A stretch of 64,000 nt of DNA from Batillaria attramentaria (lineage: Eukaryota; Mollusca; Gastropoda; Batillariidae), in assembly GCA_018292915.2 (NCBI GenBank), contig JACVVK020000053.1:980001-1044000 (forward strand), written 5' to 3'. Under the pieces are notes generated by a model. That model was not told where the DNA came from and did no database searches. It worked only from the letters and a program-made list of their open reading frames with translations. Below, piece by piece: positions 48,283 to 58,551 of the stretch (its first letter is position 1; each line of letters opens with the position of its first letter). Made by a program: the position numbers and the translations under genes.

Positions 48283-49250
48283 CGACTCGCCATAAGGCCA
48301 TGACCGTCAACACTACTACTACTAGTGATACACTGACTGCTTCATTGCCACAGAATTGTTCACTGAGAGATGTCGTATTGGGGAATTGACTGTTCATCAA
48401 GCTGGCTGCAAAACTGTCTTTCTTTCTGTGCAAGGAATGCAAATGTGATACATTGCACAGAGTTTTTAAGTCGCACACTTAATTTTTTTTTATATGTCAT
48501 ATCGCTCCAAGCTGTCAGCATGAAAACATGGAGGCTGTACAGAAGACATTGCCGCTAGCTGCAGGTTTCTAAGTGAAGTACAGGTAGATTAAAATGGCGG
48601 CTTACTTGTGATGTTTGAGTTGCATGTAATTTGACATTTTGTGTTCATTCGGAGTTTGGGTTTTTCATGCTGTGCACACACGCTAAATAGTGATATAGGA
48701 GAGGTTAGTGGCTAGCAACATGTTTGCTGTAATAATAATGGTGTTTGGTTGAGGTTTTTGTAAGATGTTTCTTGTGTTCAGTTTTTCACTGCACGTTTGT
48801 CTTTACAAACTGAGTGTGTTATATAGTAAACCAGAGTATCAAAACTCTTCTGATGACTGGGACTTGGAAAAAAAAAAAAAAGACAAAGTATACAGTAGCT
48901 GTGCTTGTGTTGAACCAGCCGAAGCCAGTATTAGCTACTATTCACAGTACCTGCATCTTAGGCAAGCTAGGAGTTTGACTCTTTTCTGTGTGGACTGGTA
49001 TGCAAGTAGGTGCTTATCGGGAAACGTGTACACACCCTTCCTTTTTCGTTGTAACTTTCTTTTCAGAGCACTTTTGTCAGTGGGCTGTGGACTCATCATA
49101 TTTGTACTATGCATGTATGTGTACAATGAAAGTCATTTGTTTGTAGGGACCATTTTAGATTGCAGTCACCATTACACCAACTTCTGTGTTCAAATCCATA
49201 AATAAATATACAACTAAATGTGTGAAAGTATAACAGATCATTGTAGTTGC

Positions 49251-49251
<1 letters not shown>
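48283..49251 (+). other. CFAP418 3' UTR and downstream flank
   Basis: Follows the CFAP418 stop codon. It holds no recognisable second gene. It includes AATAAA at 49201-49206 inside a block (about 49150-49240) that is conserved after the pseudogene in unit 2 (56670-56760), consistent with a 3' end. Confidence 0.5.

Positions 49252-49312
<61 letters not shown>
49252..49312. repeat. (GT)n microsatellite
   Basis: About 30 GT units; the unit 2 homologue at 56775-56796 has about 10. Confidence 0.95.
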
Positions 49313-49313
<1 letters not shown>

Positions 49314-49743
49314 ATGGTCCCTCTTGCTTTCAGAAACATGGCACTTCACACACAAAAAGACTATGCTGATTTCTGTGAAACGTCTTGTATTTACGAAAGT
49401 GTCAACAGTGACATCCATGTACTAATCGAGTCACTGTGGTGTTTCTGCAAGACATCTTGTACTTTGACAAGATCACAAGACAGTTTTTTTGGTCTTCCTT
49501 GAACAAATTGCCGTAAGGATTGACATTGAGAAACCAGTGTTACACACCTTGTTTTCTTGAGAAAGAAAAAGACAAAACACACATGCATCATAGCCCACAC
49601 AAACAATTTCATAAATTCCATTCAACATACCCTTCCCCCCTTCCCCCGCCCCTTCTGACACCTCGCCTCTAGGAATTTAAACCATTCATTGTGCTGTACA
49701 AGCAGACAAAGGTTTGGCATGAACTCCCTGTAGAAATTCTGGT

Positions 49744-50413
49744 ACAGTCAGGAATGGTATACATAGATACTCTACATGGACAGTCAGGAATGGTATACAT
49801 AGATACTCTACATGGACAGTCAGGAATGGTATACATATAGATACTCTACATGGACAGTCAGGAATGGTATACATAGATACTCTACATGGACAGTCAGGAA
49901 TGGTATACATAGATACTCTACATGGACAGTCAGGAATGGTATACATAGATACTCTACATGGACAGTCAGGAATGGTATACATATAGATACTCTACATGGA
50001 CAGTCAGGAATGGTATACATATAGATACTCTACATGGACAGTCAGGAATGGTATACATAGATACTCTACATGGACAGTCAGGAATGGTATACATAGATAC
50101 TCTACATGGACAGTCAGGAATGGTATACATATAGATACTCTACATGGACAGTCAGGAATGGTATACATATAGATACTCTACATGGACAGTCAGGAATGGT
50201 ATACATATAGATACTCTACATGGACAGTCAGGAATGGTATACATATAGATACTCTACATGGACAGTCAGGAATGGTATACATATAGATACTCTACATGGA
50301 CAGTCAGGAATGGTATACATATAGATACTCTACATGGACAGTCAGGAATGGTATACATAGATACTCTACATGGACAGTCAGGAATGGTATACATAGATAC
50401 TCTACATGGACAT
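49744..50413. repeat. 36/38-bp minisatellite, about 18 copies
   Basis: Units of TGGACAGTCAGGAATGGTAT plus ACATAGATACTCTACA (36 bp) or the same with an extra AT in 'catatagata' (38 bp). The homologous place in unit 2 (about 57228-57262) has one diverged unit. The repeat creates artefactual open frames on both strands. Confidence 0.97.
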
Positions 50414-51024
50414 GCATCTCTGAAGGTTTCACAAGGTGATCTCTTTCATTCCACCCAGTTAATGTTGTCTCACACTCGCAGGTCTAAATACATGGAACTT
50501 TATACACAGAATGATGCAATCTGATCCATACACAGCTACAAACAAAAACAAAGATTTTTTTTTTACCCTGGTCTTTCTGAGGACAGAATATTCCAGACTG
50601 CGTGTATGGCTTTTTTTTTTGCGTAAGACAAATTGGTTCAGCAAAACCATGCAGGGTTAACACATGAACGAGACATGGCCGACAACAAATGACAAAAGGA
50701 ACGAAGCTCTTGTTCATGCACTTTGCATGGCATGCCCAATCTCTCATCCCACCTGCCAATGTCAACATGTGAATTCTGCCCGAGTTTTTCCAGTTTTCAT
50801 TTGTTGTTTATTACAGACCAAAAATCTGTCCAACACCGCCCAAGATTTGTTACTGCTCCATGACAGCCACCACCAAGGGATGGACAACATCGGCAACATC
50901 CCCCCTCAAGCCTGGCAGCGAGTGCATAAAGTGAAGTATCCAAAATCATGAACTGTCAGCTGCTGCAGTGCTTGAGTCTCTCGAGTGCACAGTGTCCAAC
51001 ATGGCCACCCGTTGCAGTCGAACG

Positions 51025-53920
51025 TCATTGAGCACCATCAGCCTGTGAAATCAAAAGAACACTGCATACCGACTGAAAATAGCATCTGGTCTGTGTGAGA
51101 ACTTACTGAAAGTCTCAATGCTATAAAGTATTAAAAATGACTAATTAGAACACAGTTGGTCAGCTTCGCACACATGAATTAGGCTCAATTTGATGAGGAA
51201 AATTCCATACGCAAATGCGTGCCCACCACGAGATTTGAAACCTAAACCTCAGGATCTGCAAGTGGCCCTGCACCCAGCCAAATCCACCTGAGTTTCCCCC
51301 CCCCTCTCTCTTGATACCCACTCATTCTGTCCATGGAAGGGTAGCTATACTGGGAAGCTATGAACATCAGTTTTGATTTTAACAGTAATAACGCACATAC
51401 ACCAACCACACAGGAGCACTGACCTTGAGTCGCAAGTTTTCAGCCCTTAATGAGTTGACCCTGGCTGTTAACCTTTTGACCTCCTCCCTCAACCTCTCTA
51501 CTTCGTCGGACCCTGATCCAACACTCGACTGCAACACAGACATGCAATCGTTGTAATTGAAATTATTACAGAAGAAGAAACGTTGACAAAAAAGAAAGAT
51601 GTGTAATAAAACTGTGGGCCGCGTGAAGATCAAAATGCATGCTCGACAACACACTGTTTGTGATCTGACCTTTTGAGGTGTGGTTGGCTCTGAATCGAGT
51701 GGCCTTACCTTGTCATCCTGCATGCAGTCGATGTCTTGATAAGATGGGGGCTGAAATGAACATACAGGTAATGAAAATTACGTTTATTATGTGTGGAATG
51801 AGCTGAACAAAATAAAACAAAATAAAGTTCCCTACCCAAATGTTACTCTCTTGAATGAGGGCTGTTTGGAAGTTTAACGTCCTTTTTCCACCACGTATGG
51901 GTGATATCAACTCTCTTGAGTGAACACACCCTTTACACCACTCTTGTTAAGAAACCACAGTTGACAAGAACACCAGGGCTGCCATTACTTTCATCCAATT
52001 TTGCAGCAGAAGCCTTTTCCTGAACATCTCATAGTTCAACAACTTGAATGGGATAAGACTAAACAATGCAAATATGTGAATTTGATTCTGTTCAGTATGC
52101 TCTATTATTATTCTGCAAATTATGACTGATCCATGAACAATCCAGTGACTGTGTGTGCGCGCGAGTGTGGATGAAAATGCGTTCGTGCATGTTTTACTTA
52201 CGCAGACACTAGATGAACCTAAAACAGAGAAGTCTTGCATTTACTGCTGTAGTTCTGACGACGGCAATACATGTACAAACCAAAATTTACACCATCACAA
52301 CACCAAGTGTTATGCTGTCTTGTTACGGTAAGTTTCACATTTACATCTGATTTACGCACCAGTGGTACTGACTCCGGCATGTCAAACACACATATCAACT
52401 TTGTGTCCATAACACTATCTGGAGGGGCATCCTTCCACTGTGAAAAAAAAAAAGAAAAGAACAACAGCCTGATGTGAGCAAACAAAAGTACCCATCACTT
52501 CTCTAAAAGGCCAACAAAATACATGTCATCTTAGAAATCGCAGTTTCTAGTTTACTTCACACATTAACATACTTCATGAACAGATCTATACTGAATTAAC
52601 ATTCGCAAGCAGCTGCATAAGCTGAGAATGCAATGTTTACATTATTGTCAGTATAGTTGTGGAAAGAGTCTCCACACAGGGACCTACCAGTTGGTCTTGG
52701 CTCTCTATCCGCCCCTCAGGTGCATACATGGACAGGACCATGAACTTAAGTGTCGCTTTCCCGCTGGGTTCATGCTCAAACGGCTGCAGCATCACTGAAA
52801 ACCAAAGAACAAATCCAACACTTCAAACTGCATGTTAAGTGTACAATCATTCTGATCTATTCTATCCAACACTTTTGCACATTTGCTGTGCTTTCTTCGG
52901 GACTTCGATCACCATCTGTTTTGAAAAATGTTCACCTCTGCTGTCTCTGGGGCCTGTCGCTGACAATATTATTAAAGAACTCCTGACGGAAGTGGAGTTA
53001 GCAGAATTTCTGGTTATATGTGTGATTGCTGATAAAGCTCAGTAGCTGAGGAAACTGGAATTAGACAGAACCCCCCCCCCCCCCCTCCCCACACACACTT
53101 CCCTGGACAGAATCTTTTCATCGCAGTCAGGTACGACTCAAGTGGGCGATGCTGTATCATGCAGTCACGTACATAATTTCACCAATGACACACAGGTACC
53201 TGCTACAGTGGCTGTTTCCTTTGGTTCCAGGATGCCGGTGTTGGGCCGTACACAGTAGCATTTGGGGGCTGTCGTCTTCACTTTGAAATATATTCTCTTG
53301 TCTGTTGGATTGGTCAGCTTCAGGTCTGCTGTTACCACATCTGTAAATGGACCTGTGGACACAAGACAAGCGACTTTGAGAGAGCTGGAACTGCGCCACA
53401 CCACACTACCATCTACTCTCCTCGGTCACTAGCTGTTGCAAGTACAGAGAATGCCACCTCAGTCTACAGAAGACTTCAGCCAGAGACATAGAATATCTAT
53501 GTCTGTTTCAACACAAGACCAAGAGGTGTACCTGATGGACTGAAGCCGTATTATAATAGTAACTGTCAGAAATGTAATGATGTTCTGAAAGGCAATTTCA
53601 ATACTGATTTAAACACTTTACATCTACTGGAAACTGAACAGATAGGCCCAAAACTAATTTAACCCCCCCCCCCCCCCCCCCAAAAAAAAAAATGCATCTT
53701 AGGTGAGGACAGGGGATACGTAGGAAAATACTCATTACTGTCACCACAATGACTTTTCGAAGTTCTTTAGTGCTCGGTGACTGGCGGCAATGAATTGGCC
53801 AAGGTATGTTCAGTGTCGGTGACTCAATGAAAACGAAACACCATTGCGGTCTGCCTACATACCTATGAAACGCAGTTCAGTTGTTGGTTCCAGAATTAGT
53901 GCTTGTTGAGATTTCGCCAT
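51025..53920 (-). CDS. VAP paralogue lacking membrane anchor (VAP2)
   Basis: Minus-strand exons: 53863-53920, 53200-53352, 52688-52794, 52360-52437, 51670-51750, 51424-51528, then a truncated last exon 51025-51042. All six complete exons keep GT-AG borders and an open frame. The product would be 199 residues: an MSP domain retaining FKVKTTAP, Pro56, Lys87 and Met89, then a coiled-coil segment (160-194), then five residues and a stop. Compared with VAP1, the last exon has a 10-bp insertion creating an immediate stop. About 210 bp covering the tail anchor and original stop are deleted. Exon 5 is two codons longer. It is either a soluble VAP-like protein or a young pseudogene; the open frame over roughly 580 bp slightly favours the former. 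Confidence 0.75.
51858..51909 (-). mobile_element. SINE family A tail fragment, VAP2 intron 4
   Basis: A 50-bp remnant 'ggctgtttggaagtttaacg...ccaccacgtatgggtgatat' in the intron between VAP2 exons 4 and 5. The matching VAP1 intron lacks it, so it arrived after the duplication. Confidence 0.7.
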
Positions 53921-54025
53921 CTTGCGGCTTTGGACAGGCTTCTGTATTTAACTAGGCCTAGGCCTAGTGGGATAATTTCATGGTTTTCAGCATCTGTACC
54001 ACACACGCCCGTGAGCGCATGCGCA
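53921..54025. promoter_or_regulatory. Duplicated promoter remnant upstream of VAP2
   Basis: Homologous to the VAP side of the unit 1 bidirectional promoter. It contains AGCGCATGCGCA at 54014-54025, the NRF1 palindrome with one flanking mismatch. Homology stops right after it, so the CFAP418 side of the promoter and CFAP418 exon 1 are missing. Confidence 0.6.
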
Positions 54026-55640
54026 TTATCTTAGCTACTGTAAAACAGGCACGGATTCCTGCTTAGTTACAGTTAGAATACTTACTCACCCTGCTGCCCC
54101 ATCCCAGCCCCGCTCTGAGTAGCTCGCGCTGACACTGTGTCATCTAAGATTACTGGGTTCACAGGCGATGGAGGTGGGTATAAATACGACAGGTTCTCCT
54201 CTCTCTTGGTCTTTTTACGCATTCTTTTAAAACACACACTTTGTTTTCAGGCCGTACGCCGCCCTTTTGTGCTTTTACACCACTTGCTTTTACACCACTT
54301 GCCAGTGCAAATTTTCAGTGAGTTAACTACGAGTGCTTTACGTCCTAAAAATTAATACTAAGAAAACAGAGAGCGAAAGTGTGAGTCATGACTTTTCACA
54401 AAAACACACTCCAGTTACGTCATCAGTCAAAGATGGCAGAAAGTGCGTCATTTCAAACATTCAGAACTCATACGTCACGGCTGGTGTATAGTTATTTTGT
54501 TCATTTGTGGGGGGGAAATTTTGTTTTGCTGGATCACCTCAGTAAAAATTTATCACATTAAAAGAATCTCCATGTAATATTTGCGAGTTCCTCACTTCGT
54601 TTGAATGCGCCAGTACATGAACATATGCTATGAATGCTGGATTATTCCAAGCACTTTCAACTGCTCTACGCATTACTTACTCACAAATCAGTGTGCAAAA
54701 TTTTGAGGGGTTACATGTCACTTGTCAAAAAACAAAATGTCCAAGAAAATGTAATAATTCTGTTAGAGTCAGTAGAAGTAAAGAGTCTGAATGCTCGTGG
54801 TATAAACAGTAAATATGCAAATACCCCATATGAGTGTTCTGCAATTTTACCTGCTGTACAAGATAAATAAATTGAGCTCTGTATGAACTGATAGGACAAA
54901 GTTGAGATAGTCGAGTCAGGGCAAATAAAACACAAATGTAATAATTATATAAAAAAGATATTTTTTTAACTCCCAAAAGTATTATCGCACGTCCCAAAAT
55001 CTCTGATAAGAGGAAAGGATGTTAAACTTCCACGCACGCTTGCACCTGGTCCAGTGTTTGAAGAAGACACTGGTGCCCAGCTCCCCAGGGTGAATAGCCC
55101 GGAAGCTCCTGTATAGTTAATAGAACTGTTCCGTAGGCAAAAATCATTACACACACACAAAACCCTGTTTTTTCTGGTGATTCTTTAGCACATTTTATTG
55201 AAATTTATCCGTGCCCTCTGCGGATTTAAGTTCCGGACCCATGTCACGCGACATTTTGTTTGGCAACTGCATCAGTAACTTGTTATTGACAGTAAGCACT
55301 ACAGATGTTTTATCGCGCACAAAATACCTGTAATTTTAAGCAGTTTCACAGCGAGACTGATGTTTTTGTTACAAAGAAACACAAAACGCTCACCCTAGCC
55401 AAGAATAAAGCAGAAAAAAACATCTGTATATGAGCAAACAGGGTCTACATCAAGACGTGACATTTTGTCAAATCGTAGGGCACGTCCTTGACAAAAACCA
55501 CAATGCTTTATTGCACACGAAATACCTGTAATTTTAAGCAGTTTTAGTGCACTGATGTTGTGAATGTTACAGAATAAAAGTAAAATAGACACGTATGGAT
55601 AAGGTGTACAAAGTATGGAACTTTTGTCCAGTCTGTAAGC
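54026..55640. other. Unit 2 insertion/replacement, no gene recognised
   Basis: This interval replaces the expected CFAP418 exon 1 and most of intron 1. It is AT-rich with short open frames that match nothing I recognise. Two near-identical phrases, 'caaaatacctgtaattttaagcag' at about 55320 and 'cgaaatacctgtaattttaagcag' at about 55518, show an internal repeat about 200 bp apart, probably part of a mobile element. Confidence 0.5.
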
Positions 55641-55790
55641 AAGCGTGAACTTTTTCTCATGTAGCATTGTTCCCATTGCAACTGCTTCTGGTGAGACTTT
55701 GGAGCCCATTGCTATCCCCTGCTGTTGTATGTACAGCATGTTGTCATATTCAAATGACATTGTTATTATGTGTTTGGTTGTCCAGAGACA
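55640..55790 (-). pseudogene. Penelope-like reverse transcriptase fragment
   Basis: The minus-strand translation here contains YIQQQGIAMGSKVSP preceded by FEYDN. This resembles the conserved Penelope-like RT block (F.x(2-4).Y.Q..G.AMG...P), where the segment after AMGS normally continues SP..AN....E. The similarity covers only about 40-50 residues, with no GIY-YIG endonuclease in sight, so this is a degraded remnant inside unit 2. Confidence is limited because the match is short. Confidence 0.5.
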
Positions 55791-55841
55791 TACATAACAT
55801 TCCAACATTGTCATCAGTGTTCAAACTTTGTCTGATTTCAG

Positions 55842-56592
55842 GAACAAGCTAGACGGTGAAATCAATGACATCTTGGCAGACACTCACCTGGATGGTCGGT
55901 GGTCTAGTGGTCAAGAGACTTGGGGCGGTCGGTGGTCTAGTGGTCAAGAGACTTGTCACCAATGCGAGAGGTGGGGGGTTCGAGTCCCACTCGGGGCAAA
56001 GAATTTTTCCTTCTCGTATGTGGCACCGTTCATTCGGGCTGATCGTCGGGGGTTCTCTCCGGGTACTCCGGCTTCCTCCCCCTCTGCTTTGGAAATGTTC
56101 AGCCCACCAAATTTGAAAAATAAATGTAATTCTAAATTCCGAAATTTAAATAGCTGAGCTGACCCTTCGCACCACGTGATTGTAATGTGTTTATGTCAAG
56201 TGTGTGAGAGAATGCGTGTGATTCACGTGAGCGTGCGTGTTGGGTTCAGTTTGCGGCGCTTTGAGCCGATTCAGGAAATTGGGTAAAGCGCCTATACAAT
56301 ACTCATTATTATTATTATTATTATGAAGAGGTGGAACGAAGAGAAGTTTCAGCTGTAGGTATTCATTTCCACAATAAGCACTGATTGAGAGGTAACAAGA
56401 AAGTTGGGTGTGAAATGACTTGATGTATCCTGTGAGCTGTTACTTATTTCAACGTTCTTGTCCTTTTTTTTTTGTTTTTTGTATGTTTATCCTTTTTCTT
56501 GGTTCCATAAGAACAGTAATTATTTGTGTGTTTGTGAGTGTGAGTGTGTATGTGCAGCCATCAGCACCTGCCAGAGATGGAAGCAAAACAAC
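55842..56592 (+). pseudogene. CFAP418 pseudogene (unit 2 copy)
   Basis: Exon 2 homology begins after an intact acceptor at about 55842 (encoding NKLDGEINDILADTHLD) and is split at 55894 by a 430-bp SINE, resuming at about 56323 to the donor near 56357. Exon 3 homology runs from 56558 to about 56592, where the sequence jumps to what corresponds to about 49040 in unit 1. Exons 4, 5 and 6 are therefore deleted. No exon 1 is found between the VAP2 promoter and 55842. It cannot encode the protein. Confidence 0.88.
55895..56322 (+). mobile_element. tRNA-derived SINE (family C) in CFAP418 pseudo-exon 2
   Basis: The head has a tRNA-like A box region (GGTCTAGTGGTCAAGAG) and a B box (GGTTCGAGTCCC). 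The first 36 bp or so of the head are present twice in tandem. A central block reading GGGGGTTCTCTCCGGGTACTCCGGCTTCC follows. The 3' part has GCGCTTTGAGCC and AAAGCGCCTATACAA, and the tail is (ATT)n. It interrupts the phrase CTGGATG/AAGAGGTGGA, which is contiguous in the intact gene at 46264-46280. Confidence 0.85.
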
Positions 56593-57541
56593 TTTTCTTT
56601 GGAACTTTCTCTTGGGGGCTTTTGCATCGATCTTCATCACATTGGACTCATATAAATTTACATGTAACGTGTGTGTACCATTTTAGCATCATCGTTACAC
56701 CAACTTCTGTGTTGAAATTCATGAATAAATAAATTCAACTAAATGTGTGAAGGTGAAACAGATTATAGTACAGTAGTGTGTGTGTGTGTGTGTGCATGCT
56801 CTCTTGCTTTCAGAAACAGCAAGTACTTCACGCACAAAAAGACTGCACTCACTTCTGTGAAACATCTTGTCACATGTATTTACAAAAGTGCCACCATGTC
56901 AACAGTGAAATCCATGTCCTAATCTACTCTAGTAACTGTGGTATTTTTACATCTTGTACTTCGACAAGATCGTAAGACAGTTTTTGGTTTTGCTTGAACA
57001 AACTGCCTCAAGGATGGACACTGACAAACCAATGTTACAAATACATACCTGATTTTCTTGAGAAAGAAAAAAACACACACGGATCATAGCCGACACAAAC
57101 AATTTCATAAGTACCTCCCACCTGCCCAGTTACCTACCCCCCTCCTGGCAACTTGCCTCTAAGAAACCATTACATTTTGCTGTACAAGCAGGTGAAGGCT
57201 TGGCATGAACTCCATGTAGAAATTCTGGTACAGTCAGTAAAGATACACATAGATACTATATGTACATGCATTTCTGAAGGTTTCATAAGGTGATCCCCTT
57301 GATTTCATCCAGTTAATGTTGTCTCACACTCACAGGTCTGAATACATGGAACTTGGACAGAATGATGCGACCTGATCCATACACAGCTACCAAAAAAAAA
57401 AAAAAAAAAGAACAAGAATGTTTTACCCTGGTTTTGCTGAGAATGGAATATTCCAGACTGCCTGTATGGCTTTTTCATCTTAAGACAAATTAGTTCAGCA
57501 CGACCAGGGTTAACATGATTCACGATGAACAAGACAAGGCC

Positions 57542-58551
57542 ACAATGTACTGAAAAAAATCTGCGACCTGATCATTCAAGAAACCATACAACTGTCGTAT
57601 TAATGTTAGCAAGAACATCTTAGGCTGAGATGAGTTCTTTACAAACGACTCAGTAACAACCGTGAACAACTTCAATACAAGTTACTTTACATCAGTACAG
57701 AGTACAACAAAATCCCAGCCGCTGACTTCATAACTGTAAAGTAATGTAAGGTCTGTCACAGCAGCATATACTAAGCAGTCACTTTTTCTTTTTGTGCCTA
57801 TGATCATGTGCATCATGAAAGTTGACATCAAAATGAAATAAGAATGGTGATAACCAGCAGCTACCAGTGCAATACCAGGTGGGAGAAAGGTCCAATAACT
57901 AACAGTTGTTGGCAAAAGTAAAGATGTGGAGACAGGAAGGACCAAATACAACTACTGACATCAAAAACTGGTCTAGTCTACGGTCTCTTTTTCCCCGAGA
58001 TTGGCTGTGTGCTGGGTTGCTGGAAACATCACAAGCGGAGTTCGGTCATCAGTCCTAAAAATTTGTTGCTTGACTGACATCTAGCCATTCATCAAGCTAC
58101 TGAATTCTGGCACCAATTCGGTGGTTACTTTTATGAGGTCTAAGTGTTCCTCAGTGATGTATTTGTGAATTATGAACACTTATGGACAGCTGAAGGGAGA
58201 CAACTTCTTCAGGTCCTCATTTCCTTATATTCTGTACTTGAGCGTCGTCACTTTCTGTCCACAGTTCAGGTTGTCACTGACATCACCATGCAAGATCTTA
58301 CGAAAGACTGGAACAGAAAAAATTGATGATTAGAAGAAGCTCCGTTTGGTGGATGCACTGAACACAACCAAGCTACAGGTGTTTTAATAAAGCTAGCAAA
58401 ATGCCCTTCTCCATCCATCCGACTGGTAAACAGCAGCTTTGACATGTCAAGTGTATCGGCTGTACTGACAAATATGACATTCAAAGCACTTTGACTCTTT
58501 GTGTGAAGCTGAGGCCCAAGCAAGGCTGTAAGAAAAACCTGAAATTACTCT
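57542..58551 (-). other. EIF6 downstream region / possible 3' UTR
   Basis: Follows the EIF6 stop codon and precedes the end of the segmental duplication. No repeat family or other gene was recognised, and no convincing minus-strand polyadenylation signal stands out. Confidence 0.4.

Larger units (their letters stand above)
31312..50685. repeat. Tandem segmental duplication, unit 1 (VAP1-CFAP418)
   Basis: Unit 1 of a direct tandem duplication. Matching blocks shared with unit 2 include the VAP 3' flank (31312-31595 versus 50690-50975), every VAP exon, the shared promoter (45130-45290 versus 53860-54025), CFAP418 exons 2-3 with flanks, and the CFAP418 3' flank (49150-49240 versus 56670-56760; 50414-50660 versus 57265-57530). 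The internal junction lies near 50685, where sequence matching the CFAP418 downstream end switches to sequence matching the VAP downstream end. Unit 1 is about 19.4 kb, against 6.9 kb for unit 2, because it carries a LINE, five hAT-like elements and an expanded minisatellite, and because unit 2 has suffered deletions. Confidence 0.9.
50686..57541. repeat. Tandem segmental duplication, unit 2 (VAP2-CFAP418 pseudogene)
   Basis: Same order and orientation as unit 1: VAP on the minus strand, then CFAP418 on the plus strand. Homology to unit 1 fades at about 57541, where the text following 'cagggttaacatg' no longer matches. VAP intron 1 is only 510 bp here (53353-53862), against 5.7 kb in unit 1. 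Exon-to-exon identity is high but clearly not perfect, so the duplication is not extremely recent. Confidence 0.9.

Noticed and set aside
49686..50024. Open frames of repeated TIPDCPCRVSMY-type units on both strands of the 49.7-50.4 kb array.
   Set aside because: They exist only because the repeat unit length happens to be divisible by three or lacks stops. The orthologous place in unit 2 has a single unit and no frame.
53863..53920. VAP2 as a processed (retrotransposed) pseudogene.
   Set aside because: All introns are present at the same positions as in VAP1, and intronic and promoter sequence is duplicated too, so it arose by DNA duplication.
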